DNA of 64,000 nucleotides, taken from Trebouxia sp. TZW2008 (lineage: Eukaryota > Chlorophyta > Trebouxiophyceae > Trebouxiales > Trebouxiaceae). How positions within the stretch are numbered: the stretch's first letter is position 1; each line of letters opens with the position of its first letter. Both the position numbers and the translations under genes were made by a program. Below the pieces are notes generated by a model. The model searched no databases. It was not told where the DNA came from and worked only from the letters and a program-made list of their open reading frames with translations. Positions 1-14,800 of this stretch are shown here, one piece after another. The DNA is taken from positions 1 through 64,000 of the forward strand of contig BDIU01000008.1 of the NCBI GenBank assembly GCA_002118135.1, given 5' to 3'.

Positions 1-13
1 CAGATAAGTGTGA

Positions 14-25
14 GAAAAAAGAGAG

Positions 26-80
<55 letters not shown>
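14..80. repeat. (AG)n-(TA)n microsatellite
   Basis: A short AG-rich run passes into about 25 uninterrupted TA units. It lies in the intron that follows the last visible ornithine carbamoyltransferase exon. Simple repeat; no function claimed. Confidence 0.95.
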
Positions 81-82
<2 letters not shown>

Positions 83-134
83 ATTCAATCTCTTTGTCAA
101 CCAAAGCAGACACTATATTGAGAGATCACTTTAC

Positions 135-1482
<1,348 letters not shown>

Positions 1483-1904
1483 TGTCAGTGACACAGCTGC
1501 ATGCAAATACCGTTTCGAAACGTCAAACAAGCAGGCAATTCTGGTCTGTTGAGATTTTATACAAGTCGACTCTTCTTCATTGCCGAGCAAGCAGGACTCT
1601 CGAGGTGCTCTTCTTCGATGTTCGCTTCTGGGGCCTTGTCTCGCAAGCGATCGCTGATGGAGCTGTAGCAGCCCTCTTGCAAACCGTGTGCTTTGTTCCA
1701 AGCTCGTGCAGGACTTCAATCTTGTCTGCCTGATCGAGCATCAATTTGACGGACGCTGTTGCTTTGTCTGCACAAGTGGCAGCTGTTTGCCAAAGTTTTC
1801 GCAGATCTGTCCAGTCTTGTGCATTGCAAGGCTTGACTTGGTCATCCAGAGCGGTCTGTGATAGGCTCAGGAGCTTGCGTCGATAAAGCAAAGCCCTCAG
1901 CGGC
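1483..1904. promoter_or_regulatory. Divergent promoter region OTC / PBC1
   Basis: This 422-bp stretch separates the two divergent start codons and must hold both 5' UTRs and promoters. No clear TATA box was found. Its function is inferred only from position. Confidence 0.6.
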
Positions 1905-3035
1905 ATGTCGGTAAGTATGTTGACGTTATTGATCACAGGTGCATCCATACGTGTTGCGTGCTGCACCTCTTAAGCGGGGTCGTGGTGTCGTGCAACTCGT
2001 GAATGTGTGCTGTGCAGATCTTTGAATATAACGGAGCAGCCATTGTGGCCATGGCAGGCAAAGAATGCGTTGCAATTGGTAGCGACCTACGTTTCGGAGT
2101 GCAGTTTCAGACTCTGGCGTGCGATTTCAAGAAAGTTTACCGGATACATGACCATCTTTATCTCGGGCTGGCAGGTCTAGGCACTGATGCGCAAACACTG
2201 TAAGTCTAGGACGGCAAGCCTTCAAGCAGCATGCACATCTTGGTTAGTGCTGTTGAGAGTTAAAGCCTGCTGCAGGTACCAAAGATTTGTTTTCAAACAC
2301 AACATGTACAAGCTGAGGGAGGAACGCAACATCAAGCCATCCACATTCGGGCAGCTTGTCTCTTCCACATTGTATGAGAAACGGTAACAGATTGGCTCAA
2401 GTACCCTGCATGTGCAACGTAGGGAAGCAGACACATTCTGTGATTGCCTTCTGAAGCAAGGCGCTGTCTGCAGATTTGGTCCTTACTTTTGCTCACCAGT
2501 CATAGCAGGCCTGGAACAAGATGGCACACCATATCTGTGTGGCATGGACACTATTGGCGCCATTGAGACAGCACACGACTTCATGGTTGCTGGGACAGCC
2601 CCAGACTCCCTCTATGGCATGTGTGAATCCATGTGGCGACCAGACTTGGTGATTCCTCTTGCTGTTTCTGCAACACTACCTTCCAAGTATGCTTGAGCAG
2701 GAAGTCGTTTGTCAAAACTAATGCTGCACAAATAGCAACTGCATTTGCTATGTTTGGCATTGGTGTGCAAGGGAAGGCAAGCAAGATGTCATCAATGGTT
2801 GCCATTGTGCAGGAACCAGAAGAGCTCTTTGAGGTGACGGCGCAATGCCTCATGTCAGGTCAAGACAGAGATGCCATCTCAGGCTGGGGAGCCATCATTC
2901 ATGTGATGTAAGTAGGCGTGTCATATGTGCAGTTTGAGCAGGAATTTCAAGTCAGCATGGCTCATTCACCTGTCATTGCTGTGCAGATCCAAGGACAAGG
3001 TCATTACAAGAACGCTGAAAGGCAGAATGGACTGA
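1905..3035 (+). CDS. PBC1: 20S proteasome subunit beta type-3
   Basis: Non-catalytic beta-3 subunit of the 20S proteasome core, part of the inner ring. Six exons: 1905-1910, 2018-2199, 2276-2383, 2474-2648, 2813-2907 and 2987-3035. They sum to 615 nt, i.e. 204 residues, the length I recall for the plant protein. The first coding exon is only ATG-TCG followed by a perfect GTAAGT donor, giving the expected start MSIFEYNG. Landmarks are GSDLRFGVQ, YLGLAGLGTD, LYEKRFGPY, SPVIAGL, YGMCESMW and the tail TLKGRMD. As in other beta-3 subunits there is no propeptide or N-terminal catalytic Thr. It is divergent from OTC and convergent with the kinase-like gene. Very secure. Confidence 0.97.
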
Positions 3036-3488
3036 CTCTGGAGAATTCTTTTCCTTGTTTCACCCAGACTTGTAATCAGTAACTGTCTTACCTTCTGAGT
3101 TGTGCATCGCTTGTTGCTGCAAAACTTTCAGCACGTCAAACAACCAGCTTGGAAGCAGCATGCAAACACAAACCCAGGCAAACTCCAAAGCAGCATGTCC
3201 AGCCTACAGATCAAGTGCTGCCATGTCAGTAATGTTGTGCATGCAGTCCTCTTCTACCTTGAAGAGCGTCTTGCAGGCGCATGCTCTACAGGCATATTAC
3301 TGTTGATGATGTGAGCGCGTCAAGCATGCAGCAAAAATGGGCTTGTCAATGGATGTCTGAACGCCTTCATCGCGATCAAATATGCTGATTGCAATGCACA
3401 TTTTGCCATAGATGCCTGAGCCAAGACACTGATAGGGAGCCCTCTGCTTGCAAGCTATTGAGCATAATGTTGAGGAACTAAGATGGGA
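3036..3488. other. Convergent intergenic region
   Basis: Holds the PBC1 3' UTR and presumably that of the kinase-like gene. Apart from the TGTAA signal at 3071 I see no gene or repeat here. Confidence 0.6.
3071..3075 (+). terminator. TGTAA polyadenylation signal of PBC1
   Basis: TGTAA, the usual chlorophyte poly(A) signal, occurs 36 nt after the PBC1 stop codon. Similar signals follow the RPS18 and MYCBP genes in this window. Confidence 0.6.
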
Positions 3489-6400
3489 TCATGGTCGCAA
3501 ATCATCAAGCATTGCCAGGTCTTGCTGGAAATCAGGCAAAGACGCAGCAATGGTGCTCTGCCCAAAGTCATAGAACACAACTTTGTTGTCAGCTGTTAAT
3601 ATGTTCTGCGATCGAACATCACCATGACTGACATGCCCTCATGTATGGCACGTAGTGCGACCTTCGCACTATCCAGCAACTCATTGCTAACATCATGTCT
3701 AGCTTCCATAGAGCGCCCTGCCCAACACGTGACAGTTGCTGGACCCCCAGTATGAGCCATGCGCCCAAATGATTGCAGAACAGGGATCACTTGGCCTTGA
3801 AGCTCGTGCAGATTTTGGTATGCCTTGAGCTGTTGTGCAAAAGTGCTGACTGCTTCAGGGTTGTTGCCATCAAACACCTTCATGGCCAACATGCCTGTGC
3901 TGTCTTTTGCCTGTATGCTCAACAAAAGTGCTCTCAGGGTGCATAGCAACTCACGTATCAGATTTGGTCACGAGTCGGCAGCAAAGGAGAACTGGTGGTT
4001 TGCAGCTAGACACAAGCAACTACGTCATGAGCATACCTTCATCGTCCTTGCAAGAGACGTGCTGCCAAGGCACTCCATGGCAAGATCTACATTGTGTAAG
4101 TCGATGTCGGGCAGCTTGAAAACTGCATCTGGCAAAGACAGCTTGGGCAAATGAGCAATCCATGCATCCAACAGCTCTGGTGTTAGTAGTCCAGATGCAG
4201 TGCTGATTGTAGCATCAGCATTCATTGTGAAGCTAGGCGGCGCAAGGGCAACACAAGGTGCTTGCTGTGTTTCTGCCTGTGAGTCCTTAGCCGCTCGAGC
4301 TGCAGGTGTGCGGCTGCCTGTCACATGGCAACCCTTCTTCCATGCTGCATTCAGGTGTCGTCTAGCCCGCTGACTTCCATTTTGCAAGGCATAGCCTTCC
4401 TTTGGGGTCAAAGGCACATTGCTCCGCAACAGATGACATTTGACATTTTTATCTCGACACTGCTGACCAAAGGCCATGAAGTTTAGCTATGCTGCACGAA
4501 ATGGGCGGCGATGCCCAAATTCTTTTGTCTGTGACATCTGAAAGATTGCGGTGACAGAAAAAGGTCACCTTGTAGTTGCTAACGGCAAACACAGGAGCTT
4601 CCTCGGCGACTGCATCTCCATACACCTGGCTGAAGTCACACACACCTTTGCGCATTCAATGAAACGTCGACTTGTGCCAAATCCAAACAGGCGACGCTTG
4701 TTGAGCAAAAGCTAGCTGAACAAGAAGGTGCCAAGCATAGCATTAGCACAAGAGAAACAAAGCAGAAGCCTCAACACTGCAATTGGTTACAAGTATTAGC
4801 ATCTCAAATTTGTGTGCAAGCTCTAACATGTACGCACCCACCTGTTGCAGAGCTGGTGCAACCTGTTTGGGTGACTAAATGCGTCACTCAGGCTGATGCC
4901 ATCAGGCAAGTCAAGCTGCCAGGGTCCTTTCACCTCTATCACACCCCAGTTGGCAGCACTTAGTTTTGACAGATCTGTATTGCCAGACCGCAGCAGCAAG
5001 TCTGTGAAGGAAAAGCTCCTGTTGCTGCCGGCTCCCACCTACTCAAAATCTGCATGGCAAAGCAAATATGCTGGGTGACCAAATGAGTTGCACAAGAAGT
5101 GCTTGCGATGGCAAGCTTTTGTGCCAGAGCGCGCACCGCAATTTTATCAGGTCTGGTTGCTGCTAGACATGCTGGCTTGCGGTTACATGTCTTTGCTAGC
5201 ACCTCCAAACACAAGCATCATGCTAAGCAGCAGGCTGAACATGCAAGCACTGGCTCAATGTTCCTTTTTGGCACAAATGAGCACAAACACATTGCACATG
5301 GCAAACAACATGCAGTATGCATTCAGACATACAGTAGACAATTGGGCTTCAATTGAAGCTTACCCAACCCACAGTCTGATGCTCGCTTGTTCAGTAAGGA
5401 CAGGAAAGCCATCAGGGAGCCGCGCACTTCCATTTCTTCCGCTGCAGCAAGGATAGTGTCTGCAGCTGAAGGCAGCTGGTCGTAAACCTGGAGTGCACAA
5501 GAAACTTTGCACAGACTCTTGACAGATTCAGCTGAGGAGAGATTTGCACAGCTCCATCGACCAAAGCCACAAAGCACCTGAGGGCTAAAAACGTGGTTTT
5601 CATCATCCAATTCTTCCAGCCTGGATAGCGCAGCAGGGACAAAATCAACCCACTCAAGGATTTGATCATGAGTCCTAGCCTGCCTGGCAACTGTTTTAGA
5701 ACTTGACGCCCGATCAGTGAACCGGCAACACATCTTGGCCAATGGCTGCTTCAGCACTCCTTTGAGAGTTAAGAGACGTGATGCTGCAGAAGACGCAAGT
5801 GCTTGTTGTGAGCCATTGCATGTGCATGTCCTTGGAGGGCACAGACCTTGCACAATGCAGGAATGGCAGCATGCAAATCCATTGGACACATTTGGCTATA
5901 TGCAGCAATCAAGTCAGCAGCAAATCTCAATTTGCTAAGGTCAATAGGGCACACAGTCAACCTGAGTCATTGAGCTGCATGCCGCAACACTATGACATGA
6001 AGGGGCCACAAGCACAAGCAGACAGCTGAAACTGCCAAGACTGCAAGAGCTGTGCTGAGCAAAAGCATGCGTGTGTGACTTCAACTTTGATTCGCCTCTG
6101 AAGCCATTCGGTGCATAAAAGCTAGTACAAGCAATAACCAGACGCATATCATAGACATGCTCATAGCTGCACCACTGCAATGATTGGGCATCTTATGGCC
6201 TTGCTTCAACAGTTCAAAGACATACTTGCATGAGGCGCAGCACAACCTTGAGGTGATGAGTACAACGAAGCCAATGCTCTTTGACTTATCTTGCTTGCAA
6301 GGCCCCAAGGCTGCATGAGTTTGTCACGAAAGCCCACAGTCAATATGCAACTGGATGATGTAAGTGAATTGTCAGCGCATGCACCCGGCTGTCACGGAAC

Positions 6401-7010
6401 TCTGTGCACTGGAGAGCACAATGTCATGATGTATGCAGGTGACATGTGCTTGCGAGCAGGATTCAAGCATTGGAAAATGCAATGCACAGTACAGCAAATG
6501 GAAGTAGCCCTCTCCTCCACTCCTTGTCTGTGCCAATAGGATGCTATACATGCTGCCTGCTCAAGCCTCAAAAGCATTGTAACTATGATGCTAAACAAGC
6601 CGCAGGTTTGTATTGTGGGCTATGCACTGGACATACAAAAAAGCCTGCTCTGTCGTTAGTGCCAGGTCTTGTTGAGCACGGCACAGGCTGCAAGGCTTGC
6701 ATACCTGGCAAGGCAGCTGTCCCCGTGATCTCATGCATGCTGCCTGGCATGTATGTGCCAACGGTGAAGCCGCTCTTGTCAGCAGGTTGTATTGCACCAT
6801 CAACCTTCGCATTGCACAGCCCAAAGACTCGTTCCACAGTGGGTATGTGCAGCCGCTTATTGACCAGCTGGAACTCTTCCTGACAGTCGTTGTATTGGAG
6901 TATGACTGGCGAAGCCATGGGAGGCCTGCATGCATATGCATGTCAGACCAACGTCGTGGCTGGATACTTTGACAGTGTTTATCAGAACAAACGAAGAAAG
7001 GTGTCAGGCA
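3489..7010 (-). pseudogene. Atypical protein-kinase-like gene with an apparent frameshift (5' end unresolved)
   Basis: The carboxy-terminal exon (3910-3489) carries a compact kinase fold: a beta-3-like lysine in LAMKVFDG, the catalytic loop HGDVRSQNIL (HGD instead of HRD) and VFYDFGQS (DFG), ending soon after at DDLRP. The preceding exon ends at 4037 with a glycine-containing segment LGSTSLARTMK that joins in phase. Upstream coding stretches on the same strand include VYGDAVAEEAPVFAVSNYKV (about 4610-4500), KGPWQLDLPDGISLSDAF (about 4940-4870), a long block at 5850-5365 and FQLVNKRLHIPTVERVFGLC (about 6880-6700). Between RAIHE and SHGDV the frame shifts by one base near 3636-3640, because the HGD frame has a stop just upstream. 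No credible intron fits, so this is a decayed gene or a sequence error. Function unknown; substrates cannot be inferred. The 5' end is a guess. Confidence 0.6.
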
Positions 7011-7462
7011 CCTGTTACTGCAAGGGTCCGCAGTTGTCCCGTGTGGCACCGTGCACACTGTATGCTTGTGTGGTGATGGAGACGGGCAGCGCGAGGCCAA
7101 CTGAATGTCTAAGAAGCGAAGTACAACACGCTATACCCTGTCAAGCTTGCAACAAAGGTAGATCGTTGCCTGCATGCGTATAGCGACAGCGACGACCGCA
7201 TACGATTTCGACTTGCAGACGCAATGGCTGCTGTGACCAATTGCAAGCGCAACCAGAGGTCTAGCTCTCTTCAGCAATTTTACAACAGCAAGGCATACGC
7301 GCGGAATGCTGCCCCACAGCTGCAAGATGTCTCATGAGGGCACGCACGCACAGAAAGGCAATTGCATAAAGTTTGCTCATCAAAGCAGCTTTCACACACA
7401 ATGCATGCAGAGCTAGACAGCCAGCACTATTCCCTGCTGCCGCAAATGGGTGTATGTAAATG

Positions 7463-7467
7463 TTACA
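7463..7467 (-). terminator. TGTAA polyadenylation signal of RPS18
   Basis: On the minus strand TGTAA lies 14 nt after the RPS18 stop codon, in the position expected for a chlorophyte poly(A) signal. Confidence 0.6.
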
Positions 7468-7481
7468 AAGGCAGAAACAGT

Positions 7482-9238
<1,757 letters not shown>

Positions 9239-9534
9239 GTTTTCCTCGGCGACTGCTGCTGACTTGCTATGGCACGACCCGACAAAGCGTCACTGCAAAA
9301 AGGGGCAAGCCGGCGGTGCACAGTGTCATCATGAGCGACCCTAGGTCCTTGCTTGACAAACCCTATCAACCGGTCCCATGAATGAGCCTTGCTGTGCTTT
9401 GGTACTTGATTTGACAGCGAGGATTTGTATGCCTTGGCGGTAAAGCTTGAGAAGCAGGGAGTCTTTGGCGATCTATGATACCGTGTTGTGGCAGAGTCTG
9501 TCAACATACTCACAGATCTTTCGCCAAGTTCGGT
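9239..9534. promoter_or_regulatory. Divergent promoter region RPS18 / AlkB
   Basis: A 296-bp gap between two divergent start codons, holding both 5' leaders. No TATA box is evident. Inferred from position only. Confidence 0.55.
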
Positions 9535-11025
9535 ATGAGTGACCCCATAGCACACCTGTGGAGAGCACACGCTCAAAAAAGCGTCGCACGGGCAACAGAT
9601 GCTTCTGGCACCCCACAAGCTGCAAATCCGCTGTATTTCGCAACTCAGGCCGCCTTCCCACCGAACAAGAAGAGAAAACGGACTAGTGATCACGCCACTA
9701 AAGCTGCCAGCCAAACTGGTCCAGCAAAGTCACTCAAAGCACATGCCAAAGAGTTCAAAGCAGGCGAAACAGATCTCGGCTCAGGATCTGTGCTCATTGT
9801 CGAACCAAGGGCTTTCAAACAGACCGAGAGTCAGCAACTTTACAAAGCTTTGAAGGTGCAGCAGCAGTGACCCTCAGCTTTGAGCCACAATTCATCAAAA
9901 TGCACTGACTGCACCAAAACAGAAAGTATTCATATAGCAACAACTGTTCAACGTTCCCAACTCTTTGGAGTGCTTACAGGAGCAAGTGCCATGGCTGCAT
10001 AAAGAAATTACAATGTATGGCAAGCAGGTCATGCAGCCACGCCAGGTGGCATACATGGCAGAGAATCCTAGCTTGTCCTACACATACTCTCACACAAAGA
10101 TGCATCCTGAGCCCTGGCATCCCTCAGTCGCACAAGTCAAGGTGCGCGACGCCTATTTTTGATGTGTGCTGCCCTGCCTTATATCCCACATCACTGTACT
10201 GCTTCTGAAAGATTTCTCATTGCTTGAATAGGCAAAATTGGAGGCTGTTGCTGGTGTGACCTTCAACTCATGCCTGCTGAACCTGTACCGTAGCGGAGCT
10301 GATCACATGGGCTGGCACTCTGACAATGAGAAGTTGTATGGGGACGACCCTGTCATAGGCAAGCTTACTGCTGATGCATGACACATTTTCAGATCACATA
10401 CGTTGTGCCATGTCATGGCATTGCCTGTCCCTGCAAGGCTTGGATTGGCAAACATGCCCATGCCCATGTCCTGCCAGTCTCACCTTAAGTTTCATACGTG
10501 TCCTGGCTTACAGCATTCCTGAAATAAGGCATACTGCCATCTGGCTGATACTGATCAATCGCCCACCATCTGCCTCTTTATGGCTCAGCCCTTCTCAACA
10601 GCAGCAAACTTTCCTGACTATGTTGTGCATGCCTTGTCTCTTATGTGCCTTGCAAGAAGTGTGCGCTTGCATCACCTGAATTTGCCGTGTTTGTCATTGT
10701 AATCACTTCACCACAAGTCAACAAGAGAGCAAAGCAATATCTACTTGATTCTGGAATTTGGCATTATGCTCTGTACACATGCTGAGCATGTCTGACAAGC
10801 CACTGTCCTACAGGCTCAGTCTCGTTTGGGGCCACAAGGCGCTTTCTGTTGAGGAGGAATGGAGATCACAATGACAAGTGGAGCTACGAGCTTGCATCTG
10901 GGGATATACTGATCATGAAAGGAACAACACAGAGACATTGGATGCACAGCATACCCAAGATGCTACGCATCGATGAACCTCGCATCAACCTGACTTTCCG
11001 ACAGATTACGCACCCTGAGAATTGA
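9535..11025 (+). CDS. AlkB-family Fe(II)/2-oxoglutarate dioxygenase (ALKBH2/3-like)
   Basis: Oxidative demethylase of alkylated nucleic-acid bases, probably DNA repair. Exons 9535-9855, 9980-10141, 10232-10358 and 10814-11025 sum to 822 nt, i.e. 273 residues. Residues 1-107 are a Lys/Ala-rich extension containing PPNKKRKRTSD, a likely nuclear signal. The catalytic core shows the iron triad as HSD in MGWHSDNEKLYG and H in RHWMHSIPK, and the 2-oxoglutarate-binding arginines in PRINLTFRQ. Nucleotide-recognition features include PRQVAYM and YSYTHTK-like residues (YTYSHTKMHPEPWHP). Intron 3 must use a GC donor (gcaagc at 10359), since only that junction restores VIGSVSFG. ALKBH2 and ALKBH3 cannot be told apart here. 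Convergent with GT61. Confidence 0.92.
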
Positions 11026-11813
11026 AGTCAAAATCAGGAATTCGAATGCAGGTGTTGGTCTGCGATGCTGTCAGTCATGTATATACATGCATTGTATACT
11101 GTTCTGAGCTTGAAATGCTTACTGCAAGCACCATTTCTGCGGTCAATAGTTCTGTAGAGGGGCTCTTTGACACGCGTGCCCAGTTCTGCCAGCATCTGCT
11201 CTAAAGGATGGCTATGCAATGCTTGTGTATCATACCTTTTTGACGTTTACATGTAGTGTTTACTATAGTATACAGCAAGTCTTGCAAAAGCATGGACCTG
11301 CAGCTGCAACACCCTGTGTCATAAGGTTTCATGGCCCTTCCGCAGTCAAAACTTGACCCTGTCGAGATACTAAGGAACCAAATACTTATGTGTACAGGTC
11401 AGGCAGCTTGATCACGCAGAAAGGTTGTGTTGCTTTGTCTTGTTTGGCCGCCTCCCAGACAAATTGTCCTGCGCTGTCAAGGCAGCCATATGTGTGTTAT
11501 CAATCAATGTTCTGTACATCAAGTTGTGTGCTGTCTGGGGGTCTGAAATCGGTTTGGTACTGTGTTGCAGCGCTGTGCTGCCCTGTTACACTGGTTGCTG
11601 CTTAGTCGAGCTATCGCGCAATACTCTATGCAGTCCTGCTATGCATCCAGCTTACATTCAACAAGTTGCATCACATGCATAGGAGACTGCTCCTGATAAG
11701 CAGTACTAGGATATCATCAACATTCTGGATCTTGCAGGATCCCAGTCACATTGACCACTAGATTCTGTAAAGTTCATGTGTCCTGCTGTGTCCAACAGCA
11801 ACAATAGCAATCA
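11026..11813. other. Convergent intergenic region
   Basis: The stretch between the AlkB stop and the GT61 stop. It holds both 3' UTRs; I see no gene, RNA or clear repeat. Confidence 0.55.
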
Positions 11814-14800
11814 TTATTGCTGAGTCTCTGCAAGCAATGACTTCAGCAAGGAAGTTACTTCTGCCACATCCACCTGTGTGGGTGGTTGAATTGCAGACTT
11901 CGCAGAATGGGCTTTGCTAACCCAACGCCTGCAACCACCACGGTATACAAATGTAGCACAATCAGTGTGCAACATCTGATGACATTGAAGTGTGATCTCA
12001 GCAACTTTCCATAGCTCGGCAACGCACTTTTGGGAGTCTGCTTCCCGATCACCAATTGAACATCCGATGATTGTCCTTCTCACAATTTTTGCCCTCAACT
12101 TAGCGCTGCACTGAAGCCATGCTCTCAAACATCCTAGTGCACATCAACAAATGCAACTCACAAGCAAGATTGTGCTGCAGCGCTTGCAAGTGTCGGAGAA
12201 GAGCAATGCTCACATCTGCAGCAAGTGCAACGTTCGCAAATGATGATTTGCCTTGTTCAAGTTGGTGCTGTATGAACTAGTCATCACTTTCTGTCAGCAT
12301 GACCTGCACATCAATCTGATCTTTGCATTTGCAACAGCTTCAGCATAAGCTCAATCCAAAATTGATGACGATCTCTGCCAGAGAGCGTGCACAGACAGCA
12401 GTACACGTGACCTGTAACACTGGCAGAGGTTGCACAGCAGTGGCGTCACCTGTAAGAAAGTCCAGCCCACTTAGCTGTGTGTTCATACAAACGCCACATG
12501 CCTGGCTGTGGCCACAGCTCTAGCAGAGCCGTACCAGGGGGCATAATCAGAGTCCAGGCCAGTGCAGCCCCGTGCATCCCTGTGTCACAATTGCACAGGC
12601 TAGACGCAAACCAGAGCTGACATTGACCAGTAGCACTGCAGACATTCTGGTCATAGGAATTCTGTCAGTGCAGATAGCAGCTCACGTCTCTCGCTCAGCT
12701 TGAGGATCTGATGAAGCTTTCTGTTAGCCAGCAACAGGTGGACATTCAGTGTCAGCACAATTCAGCATCATTAACACATGACACAACATGTTCATAGCGA
12801 TGTCTGGCAGCACCCTACGCGAGCAGCAATTTGATGCCTTGCATTATTATATGTAGGCAGCATAATGCTCCCTCACAGTGAGGGGATCGTACCAATCAGC
12901 ACATCTGTGTTAGCCGACATCAGCTTAATCTGCTCAGCAAGGCTGATCTTTGCTAGATCCACCATGTGGGCCTGCACATTAGTCATCTGCTGCAAGGCCG
13001 CAAACAGCTCATCCTCATTGCTGATCTGCCTTGCAACCCTCCTCTTCTTGCCGTAGGGCTTGCGGCTGATCAGGGTAACCCTTATGGGTTGGGTAGGTTG
13101 CCTGGTGGGCCCAGTGGGTAGACTAAGGGTTCCCAAGAACCATTCACGGAAGCCCTGCGTAGGCAGTCTCAGCTGTTGGCCAACATACACACAAACTGGC
13201 GACTAGTGTCAAGACACAAGACAATGTGGCGGGTCTCAAGACACAACACACAGACCAAACAGATCATCAATTACTTGTATTGGCTGGTCCTTGAGAACCA
13301 GCCAAGGAAACCCTCCATAGACAGTATCAGCTGTAAGCAAGATTACAAGCGTTGTGACAAAAGTCAGACTGCTTTCAGGTTTGATTAAAGTTAGATGCAT
13401 CGAAGTCATTCATTGACACATTGGATTGTTTGCTGAGACACAGGATTTCATTTGACTGGAAGCATTTTGGCAGGCTCCCGGCACATTACCAATACAGGCC
13501 ACAGAGATCTTCAATCAGCTGTATTTTGTGTTGCGTTGATTGCAATATCTTGAGCTCAGATGTATTGGTCAAGAACAGATCAGCCTGAGTATATAACTGT
13601 CTACGCAAGCAGGCTAGAACTGTTTGTCAGAGTTACTCACCTCTACAAGATGTGTATCAGTAAAGGATGGGCGCTTCTGACCAAGAGGACAAGTCTCATT
13701 CATTCATTCATTATGAACGTGGGCTAGGCAGGCTCAGCAGGCCCAACCAGGTACATACAGAAGCAATGAACTGTCTCTAACAGGACAAGTCTGGTTGCAG
13801 CTTACGCAGCTTGCAGACCCATGCATCCTGCCTGCCAGTGCTGAGAGTTTGATGGCAATCAAAGGCTCATTGCCGGCCCCTGCAATATATCTCATCGGGT
13901 TTTGATTCCCACCATAGAAAGCGCAAAAAAACCTTACAATCTAACCCATTCCCCCTAACAAAATCAAAATTGTAAAGCTTTCTCATTGCTTTTGGAACCC
14001 TACCGCCCAAAACCCGATGAAGCATGATGTGAGGGCGTTGCCGGCAGGGACGCTGTCGTCAGTGATCAAGCTGTTGACACAATGATTAGCGCATTGTTGT
14101 AGTGTAGGCAGCTTTCACATGCATCCAAAAGCAGTTTTCTGATTGACAGCAATCTGTGCAGATGCCTTGATCTCAAGCCCATTTGGTACAAAAATAGGCC
14201 TGGAGGTCACAAGGCCAAGATCAGTGCAGTGCTGACCTTGAACAAAGCTGTATTGTATGGACAGCTGTTGTCCTCATAGCCATGTGCATACAGGAGGCTT
14301 GTATAGCCAGGAGGCACAAACACTGCTGCCTGCAGCATGGTCCTATTCAGGGTGTGTAACCGCCTGGCTGTGCCGCCACCGCCACCTACAATACGCAAAG
14401 AAATTGAACTGAAAGCAGGGTGTCATCAGCTGCTGATGCAAGGAGCAGGTCTCAGCAGCACGAGCAGCATGTCTTGTTGGACATGTGGACCAGCGTCATA
14501 CCAAAAATGGAGGAGTATAGTGCAAAGTGTCAGTACTGCAACAGCAAAAATGGCATTTGTGAGTGGCATGACAGTCATAACGCATAGTGTCCATTGACAA
14601 TTTGCAAAGCATTGAACCTTCAATGCAAAATTGTCATGAAAGGGTATGCAGCAGTGGTGCTCAGACCAGGCAAGCAGGACGGCTTGCTGAACTTTGTCTG
14701 ACTGCCTTGCAGTAAGTGCTTTCAAATCAGCAAAGCCGCAGCCCGCTGCAAACTGCTCAGTCTTGAACAGATGGGTACTCACTGGAGGCTTAGATGGCTG

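Noticed and set aside
3596..3660. A short intron to explain the frame change in the kinase-like gene
   Set aside because: Only about 20-30 bp would be available between GT and AG; far below other introns here (at least 70 bp), so a frameshift is simpler.
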